From Gnetum montanum (lineage: Eukaryota; Streptophyta; Gnetopsida; Gnetales; Gnetaceae): a stretch of DNA of 64,000 nt. A program made the translations under genes and the position numbers. The stretch spans positions 88,493-152,492 of the forward strand of contig MNCI01016043.1 in the NCBI GenBank assembly GCA_015680685.1. The letters are read 5' to 3'. Below, in pieces: positions 57,930 through 64,000 of the stretch. Each line of letters begins with the position of its first letter. Position 1 is the stretch's first letter. The notes under the pieces are model-generated. The model did no database searches, had not been told where the DNA came from, and saw only the letters and a list, made by a program, of their open reading frames with translations.

Positions 57930-60659
57930 ATGGCTCCTATGAGACTTGTAGCTTAAGGACCCTCATAACAAAGGGATAAGAAACCCATAGAAAAATGAAA
58001 AGCTAGAGAGCAAACTCTATGAGCTAAGCAAAAGGCCCAATCTACACAAGCTAAAGCTAAAGCACCACTTACTCAAGATCAAGGAAATCACCTCACACTA
58101 TCAAAAAAGTGTCTCCAATCTATCCAAGAGAAATCCATCATGTCCATAGTTATTGTGGAATTTAACTTTTGACTATTAATGGAGTTCACCCCTACTAATG
58201 TCCAAGACAAAATCTAAGCCTTTCCTCTTTAGTCCAAACTATCATGAAATAGTGAATGATATTTAGGGAAAGTTTATTCATTTTGGAAAAATAAGTAGGA
58301 TGATGCCACTATTAAAATTGAAGAAATCATAGTGTCATATTTCAATAGAGGTAATAGCCAAGGCACTGTATCTTCCTAATGTTGAAGCCAACATTGCATA
58401 CATATCTACAAGGTCCAACATAGATGTAAAGAAGCTATGTCTAAAAAGGGCTTATGGAATAATTAAGAAGGAATATAATGGATTGTCTACTATAGAAAAT
58501 ATTTATTTTAGGATTGGGACCAATCACATCTTTCCTACCAAAAGGCTAAATAAAATTTCCACCTATGTAGCTAGAGAAACATCATCCTCATGGGGAAATT
58601 CCAATCCATCATGGCTCATCTATTATTTTTGGAAATCCAAAGGAGGTTTGAGGAAAAGAAGGCAAGAAAGCTCACCTTACAATTCCCTTGCCTTAGCAAA
58701 AGACTATGCAGACAAGAAAGAATTCTGGGATATACCAATGATGTTCTTTGAAAAGCCCAAAATGCTTCCTATGTTGAGATTTCAAAACTAGTATCATCCA
58801 AAACTAATCAAGTAGAGAAAATAGTGGGCACTAAGGGAGTTGCAGAATCTACACCAGTAGGAACTGTTCCAACTTTAGGACATGATCAAGCAAGATCTAG
58901 TGAGTTAACACTAACTAGTGATAGATTAGAACCAAATGCTTTACTAGCACAGTAGGACTATAAATCCTCCATGAGCCATTTGTAGAAAATTGCTAAAACT
59001 ATAAGCTAAGGAAATAGAGTGGTTACTAGTATGTATCAAGTAAGAGATAATCCAAGAAGGCCTACAGTATCAACAAGACCCACTAGTGGGTCAAGTTTCA
59101 TTATAGGCAAGAGAGGATAAGGATTAGACACATCAAAATTCTAGGAACACTACATTGGTCATGCTAGAAGTAGGAGAAGAATCCATAGTAGTGGTTATAT
59201 AATACCAAGATGAAGCAAGAGGAGCAAAGGTTATTACAAATCATATTAAATAATCTTTTAAAATTTCATTGTATCACTAGTAGATATAACTAGATCCAAA
59301 GATGTTGAAACCATAGCCAAAACATCCATGACCCCACAAAAACATGAAGACATTTTAGATCAATTGCTATACATAGGGTAAGTAATCTAGAACCTTTTTT
59401 ATATCCCCATTGATATCATTGTAATATAGTTTAAACTTATTTCAACTAAGAGCAAGCTAGTGATGACAAAAACTATATTTGAATATGCAAAAAATGAAGT
59501 GTAGAGGTTACAAGTAGAAGTAGCTGCATTAAGAGTAGAGAGATAGGACCCTGCACAACACATTATGCTAGACTAGTTAGAGTAATTCAAGACTGAATAG
59601 ATAAGAAAAATAATAGCTAGAAATATCTAGATGAAGATGGAGAGGGAAAAGACAACATGAAATGCCTTAGTAATAGAAGCACATATTTATGCTCATGACA
59701 AAGCCCTGACTACCTTAGAGGAAAGGAGTAAAAGAATTACTACTGAAAACATGAGGTTCATAGATATTGAGAAGAAAAAGAATGTCCTAGAAGAAAGCAT
59801 CCATCAACCAAGAGAGAAATTTTCCAAATTCATCCTTGAAATAAGAAAACTAGCTTAAGCAAATAGTACCCTATTAATGGAAGAAGTCTATGCAATCCAA
59901 CAAAAGTTAGCAATTGAAATTAGCATGTGGTAGAATGAGGCCAAGCCAAGAAGCATGAATAGCTAAAAAGCACTTCAGAGATCAAGTGGACATGTACAAA
60001 AAACTCAATAAAAAGGAAATAAAAATGATCAAAGCCATGATTAGCTTAATCACAACACAAACAATTGATTAGCAACCAATCCTTAATAGTCTTGTCCACA
60101 TACATCAAGATAAAATCAAGAATAAAGACCTACAAATAGAGGAATTAATAGAGTAGATGGGATTAGCAAATCTTTGATATGCTAATTTGGCCATGTTAAT
60201 AGTAGGCATGCCCAAAACCAAACTAGAGCAAAAAGTGGCCATAGTGTATGCATTGTATGAGAATGAGTTTTCAGACAAAAAAATGCATAATAGAAACTAC
60301 ACATCATAAACTATGAGCTTCAAGAGATCAAAGCTAGATACTAGGATCAGAAGGATTTAGTAGCAAATCTAGCTAGCAGAATAACAAATTATAAGAAATT
60401 AAGAAATATTTTTGAAGCATTTAAAGAAGAATGAAGGTAGTTTGCAACTTCGTATGTAAAAGTTAACAAAATGTTTCCACAATGGCCATGCCTGTGAAAA
60501 GTACCAACTTTGGCAAACATTGTTGAATTCACCTAGATGATACATGATCCAAGATTTGAGGAAGAAAATCTTTGGGAATTACTCAATAGGTTCCAATTTT
60601 AGAAGTCCAATCATAAAGGAAAGAAGCCAATGAAGAATACAACACTACTTGGAACTTGA
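57930..60659 (+). pseudogene. Accessory ORF of element E (coiled-coil protein of unknown function)
   Basis: Downstream of integrase in gag-pol sense; about 910 codons with stops and frameshifts. Starts MAPMRL, with a basic/Gln-rich N-terminus. The globular part has IVIVEFNF, LLMEF, YLGKVYSFW, ALYLPNVEANIAYISTRSN and, in the open frame 58483-58791, YFRIGTNHIFPTKRLNKIST and YVARETSSS. A long charged coiled-coil follows (59440-60160; VLEESIH, QQKLAIEIS, IKNKDLQIEELIE, YANLAML). The C-terminus has YVKVNKMFPQWPC and FEEENLWELLNRFQF and ends GKKPMKNTTLLGT. All these match element C 12130-9560 in order. It occupies the place of env in Athila elements but shows no envelope features. Function unknown. 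Confidence 0.78.
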
Positions 60660-60885
60660 AGGCTACATCTAGCTTTGTTGTTTTTTTTTTCACTTGTGCC
60701 AATCAAGCGATGCATGATAATTTTGTAAACACCACTTAAACCACAATGTTCAACATTCATAGTAGTGTTAGTCATGTAAATATGTCATAGTATCCAAGTC
60801 TTTATACAACCCAACAAGTTTGTAAAAAGCTCTATCCTTCTTTTGTTTTAACTTGAGGATGAGTTTTTAGTCAGTCATGGGAGTA
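60660..60885 (+). other. Element E 3' UTR and polypurine tract
   Basis: T-run after the accessory stop, then gaggatgagtttttagtcag and tcatgggagta abutting the LTR (60871-60885). The UTR wording is shared with A, B and C. Confidence 0.7.
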
Positions 60886-61172
60886 TCATAAAATATTTTT
60901 GTTGTGAGGCTATGATATCGTAGCTATGCATATGTCATCGTTGATGTGATATAGTGGGCCATGGTCATGCCTATGAATATCAATCTACTGTCACATCAAA
61001 ATCATAAACGTTTTCCAACACTTAGCTAAATTCTTCCAATTTATTTTTTTGATTTAGACTTAGCAATAGAGTAAATGCCCATAGTGTGGTGTTTAACAAT
61101 GGTATGAAATCTTTGTTCAAGCGGATTGTTCTTGGGCATAATTCATGACTAGAAATAAAGATTGAGATTATT
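60886..61172 (+). repeat. Element E 3' LTR, truncated
   Basis: Pairs with the first ~300 bp of 42225-43118 (ggctatgatatcg, gtgatatagtgggccatg, gatttagacttagcaatagag). It stops at about 61172 where a Copia-type LTR begins without its own first ~43 bp; both lost sequence at the junction. Confidence 0.8.
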
Positions 61173-61584
61173 CACTTATTTTATTTTATAGTTAGTTTTG
61201 TTTAAGATTATTTTAAAAAAGGGTGATATATCTAAACTTATTATAAAATAAAGAGTGAAGACATGTCTAAGTTAACTCTATGTTGACTACATTATTGTAA
61301 CCCTAGAATTATCTATTTAAATATATCTTAGATTGATTATTGATAGTGAGTTGAGAGTGTATGGTCTCTTGTGTAGGGGTTGTTATGATAGAAGCAATTA
61401 ATTTGTAATCTTTGTAAACATCTCTATATCTCTATAGTTTGAAGATGTTGTAAAAAGTTGAGAAGTTATTTTCCTATTTATCTCCCTTGTTATTCTCTCA
61501 CACCATTCTACAAGTTTTATTTCTTTGTTATTGTGTTAGTTTGGTTTATGCTGGTAATATTTGGCTATGTGTGATTTGGTAACA
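61171..61584 (+). repeat. 5' LTR of the short Copia-type element (5'-truncated)
   Basis: Homologous to 62201-62597 (gagagtgtatggtctcttgtg-type stretch, ctttgtaaacatc, gctggtaatattt); ends taaca. It has 12 bp near its end that are missing from the other copy. Confidence 0.8.
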
Positions 61585-61585
61585 A

Positions 61586-61598
61586 GTGGTATTAGAGC
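61586..61598 (+). other. Primer-binding site, tRNA-iMet type
   Basis: gtggtattagagc immediately after the LTR; compare TGGTATCAGAGC. Confidence 0.75.
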
Positions 61599-62157
61599 AC
61601 AAGGTTAAGTTATGCAATGTTAGTTATTGGCTTAGTACAAAAGGTATTACAAGATGGAATATTTGCATATTGTTTTTATGTTTCAATGCAAATTATTTCA
61701 ATGGGAGTTTTGTGTCCAAGATAATAAATATATCTAGTTTTTTATTTTCATTGATGAATAAAACAAATGAAAGAAAAAGTGAGACTAAGATGTTGACACT
61801 ATGATGATACTGAACATGTCAAAAGGGATTACCTTGTTTTGAGACATGATGATGTTATTTCTAGTATTAGTGTATCCTTTGGGTATGTTGATGTATGTCC
61901 CTTTATTTGTTCAAGTTTTATATTAGCATCTATTAAGGTTTTTAAGGTAGTATTTATTAATGCTGGTATAATGCTATCTTATGTGGTTTTACCTTAAGGA
62001 GGTATATTTTTTTAAAATGTTTTATGTAGAGATGCTCCTTAGAGAGTTTTATGCATACTTGTAATTTTTTTCATGTACAAGGCATCACATGTTTATTAAT
62101 GAAGCTATTCTAAGTTGTTTTTCATCAATCTAAGTGATTTGTCTTCAAGTAGGTGAT

Positions 62158-62597
62158 TGTTAGAGATGTGAAGACAAAACTCTATTTACCTTGAGTTGCC
62201 TTCAATTTTTTATGTTATAATTAGTTTTCTTTTAGATGTTTTAAAAAAGATTTAGATATGTAAAACTTATTATAAAAGAAGGAGTGAGGACATATATAAG
62301 TTAACTATGTATTGAATTCATTATTGTAACCCTAGGTTTTCCTATTTAAATCCATCTTTGTTTGATTATAACAGTGAGTTAAGAGTGTATGGTCTCTTGT
62401 GTAAGGATTGCTATGATGGAAGTAACTAACTTTTAATCTTTGTAAACATCACTATATCTCTATAGCTTGAAGATGTTGTAAAAATTTGAGAAGTTACTTT
62501 CTTGTTTATCCCCCTTGTTTCTCTCTCATTTCATTTTACAAGTTTTATTTCCTTGTTGTGTTAGTTTATTTTGTGCTGGTAATATTTAGCTATAACA
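62158..62597 (+). repeat. 3' LTR of the short Copia-type element
   Basis: 440 bp, TGTTAGAG...TATAACA, preceded by aagtaggtgat, the usual form of a Copia polypurine junction. Confidence 0.82.
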
Positions 62598-62989
62598 TTT
62601 TTTGCATAGCATGTAATTTGAAAATAAGACTATCATGGATTACAATAGGATTACAATGTGAAGCATAGCTCCATTGTAATGTGTGATAAGATAAAACACC
62701 TAAATTCATGAAATAACCACTTCACTATGGGGTAGGAATATGCCTATGGGGAAAGGTTACACTAAACGAATGCTAAAATTACTGCAACCTAGTGATGGAA
62801 GTAGAACCTAAAATCCTTGTTTTTCTAGACATGTAAGAACATGATGAAGGATTACATCCCAAAATCTTCCTCAATAATCTAGTCTAATGCCACCTATTCT
62901 ACCATTCATAGAGGAAAGAAACCTATCCATATTCATTGTTGCCCTAGCCTTCCTGAATATTGAAAAATAGGATATCAACTCAAAAAAAG
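62598..62989. other. Spacer, probably the far 3' end of the minus-strand Copia RT
   Basis: No clear motif. On the minus strand a stretch with EDFGM near 62860 may continue the RT. Confidence 0.35.
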
Positions 62990-64000
62990 TAAGGCCCAAG
63001 GTATCCATCAAAAGATTATCTATTTTATCTAACAAGATCTATCATAACTAAATGTCTCTAATCACAACTTGAAAAATGGAAAAATGTAATGGCCAAGTTG
63101 ACCCTTGTAAAGTTAGCCTCCAAGATGAAATGATAGTAGGTCATTGCAGCTCAAAATAAAGGAAACCCATATAAGACTTTTATTAAAAGATAAACACCTA
63201 CCTCACATGAGCTATTAATTAACACCAACATTACTATTATTTTTTTATGTGTGTATGTGTATGGTTTTTTTGTAAAAATAAAAATAAAGAAAAATACTTA
63301 TAAACCTTTAACCTAAGGCTCCATGTGTTGTATGGATAACATTGAGCTCAACAACATATCCATTCTAAAAGGTTAAGTTAACATTAATTTTTTTTTAGAT
63401 TTTAATGAGCTACTATAGAAAGAATAAGTTTTATTATTGTAAATCTTACTAATAAAGTAAATATTTCTTCATAGTTAATGTCTTTATTTTATCTAAAACC
63501 ACATGTAACAAGTCTATTTTTGTGTTTGATAATTTCTCCTTCCTCATTGTACTTTATTTGTATAACCATTTTCAATCAATTATTTTCTTTCCTTGTAGTC
63601 TCTCTACTAGCTACCAAATGTTGTTTTGTGTAAGTGCTTCATACTTCTTATTCATGGCTTTCTTCCATTCTTTCATTTGTATAGCTTCTTGTATGTTGGT
63701 GAGCTCTTTGCTATGAGCTGAATAAGTAAGGCTATTATATCTATTATATCTAATTATCCTTTTTTAAAAGTTGTTTTCTAACATTTAATTCTTATGATGA
63801 TCTCTTTGTATCCAAGACTTATAGTCATTTTGAGTTTTTGATTTCTCCTTATGAGGTTGAAACTTCTTTAATCCAAATTTTTTTTGAATAAATATAACAT
63901 TTCTAGATGAGTACCATTTGTGCTCTATAGGGTCAAAGAAATTATATTCACTTATCTTTGCATCATAGCAAAGGAGTATAGATTTTTTCTTCTATTGTCT
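62990..64000 (-). pseudogene. Ty1/Copia integrase end and reverse transcriptase (runs off the window)
   Basis: From the right edge, minus strand: SILLCYDAKISEYNFFDPIE, then WYSSRNVIF (end of the Copia integrase region); at about 63690-63500 EAIQMKEWKKAMNKKYEAL, NNIW, GKKIID and EGEIIKHKNRLVTCGF; at 63473-63402 YEEIFTLLVRFTIIKLILSI (usual YEETFSPVVR); at about 63195 VYLLIKVLYGF (usual VYKLKKALYGL). Stops and shifts are frequent. Opposite in strand to the short Copia element next to it, so a separate insertion. Confidence 0.87.

Larger units (their letters stand above)
42225..61172 (+). mobile_element. Element E: Athila-like element with gag, pol and accessory ORF, split by element B
   Basis: Without the nested B it spans about 11.9 kb. 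It has a 5' LTR (42225-43118), tRNA-Asp-type primer site, gag, protease, RT, RNase H, integrase, a long post-IN region, the accessory ORF (57930-60659), a polypurine tract and the first ~287 bp of the 3' LTR. It is the only copy in the window with the complete gene order and serves as the reference for A, B and C. Many stops throughout. The 3' LTR is cut at about 61172 against a Copia LTR, so no target duplication can be read. Confidence 0.9.
61171..62597 (+). mobile_element. Short Copia-type LTR element (TRIM/LARD-like or deleted)
   Basis: Two ~410-440-bp LTRs (61171-61584, 5'-truncated; 62158-62597) enclose only ~570 bp. The intact LTR begins TGTTA and ends TAACA. A tRNA-iMet primer site follows the first LTR, and a purine-rich stretch (caagtaggtgat) precedes the second. 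No pol. The internal frame at 61586-61804 matches no known gag. The small size suggests a non-autonomous element, or an internal deletion. Confidence 0.75.

Noticed and set aside
1-64000. CRISPR arrays, bacterial operons, phage genes or organellar DNA
   Set aside because: No regularly spaced short repeats with unique spacers and no bacterial or organellar genes; all coding signals are plant retrotransposons or a eukaryotic gene fragment.

Overview
The window is repeat-dense, AT-rich plant nuclear DNA with no intact host gene. Every recognisable coding stretch is a decayed LTR-retrotransposon gene or a captured gene fragment. Plant origin rests on the element types (Ty3/Gypsy of Athila-like and Tat-like aspect, Ty1/Copia, tRNA-Asp-type and tRNA-iMet-type primer sites) and on plant-type 5S rRNA remains. 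The density of old nested elements with transition-type decay suggests a large, heavily methylated genome, possibly a gymnosperm; that is inference.

Layout. 1-1139, 8120-8535 and perhaps 17525-17830 are pieces of an older iMet-primed repeat (D-type). It is split by Athila-like element A (1140-8114, plus strand, target duplication TCTAG) and related element C (8536-17519, minus strand, duplication GCTGT/GCTAT). A better copy of the host repeat (D) has LTR-like blocks at 17831-18355 and 33789-34351. Between them lies a roughly 2.3-kb tandem duplication (about 19980-24390) carrying a 45-bp minisatellite, a 5S rRNA 3' half and a fragment of a CCR4-type deadenylase gene. The second duplicate is interrupted by Ty3/Gypsy element G (24391-33123, minus strand). 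From 34352 to 42224 lie a gypsy gag fragment, a Copia RT/RNase H fragment, a ~200-bp tandem array and a second G-family copy (G2). From 42225 to 61172 is E, the only Athila-like copy keeping gag, PR, RT, RNase H and IN; its RT is split by element B (47151-54212, duplication ATTTA), a close relative of A. The right end holds a short Copia-type element (61171-62597) abutting E's truncated LTR, and a minus-strand Copia RT (62990-64000).

The four Athila-like elements (A, B, C, E) share LTR ends TGATGA/TCATCA, a tRNA-Asp-type primer site, a related gag and a purine-rich motif, but differ in gene content. E has gag-pol plus a large accessory ORF. C has gag plus the accessory ORF without pol. A and B have gag-protease only and share several in-frame stop codons, as expected of a defective lineage moved in trans. 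Most noteworthy are (1) the accessory ORF of about 860-910 codons conserved between C and E, (2) internal copies of the 3' polypurine motif in all four elements, (3) a palindrome-plus-TATA block upstream of the accessory ORF resembling the LTR promoter, (4) the duplicated CCR4/5S/minisatellite unit, and (5) insertion sites that can be verified from uninterrupted paralogues inside the same window.
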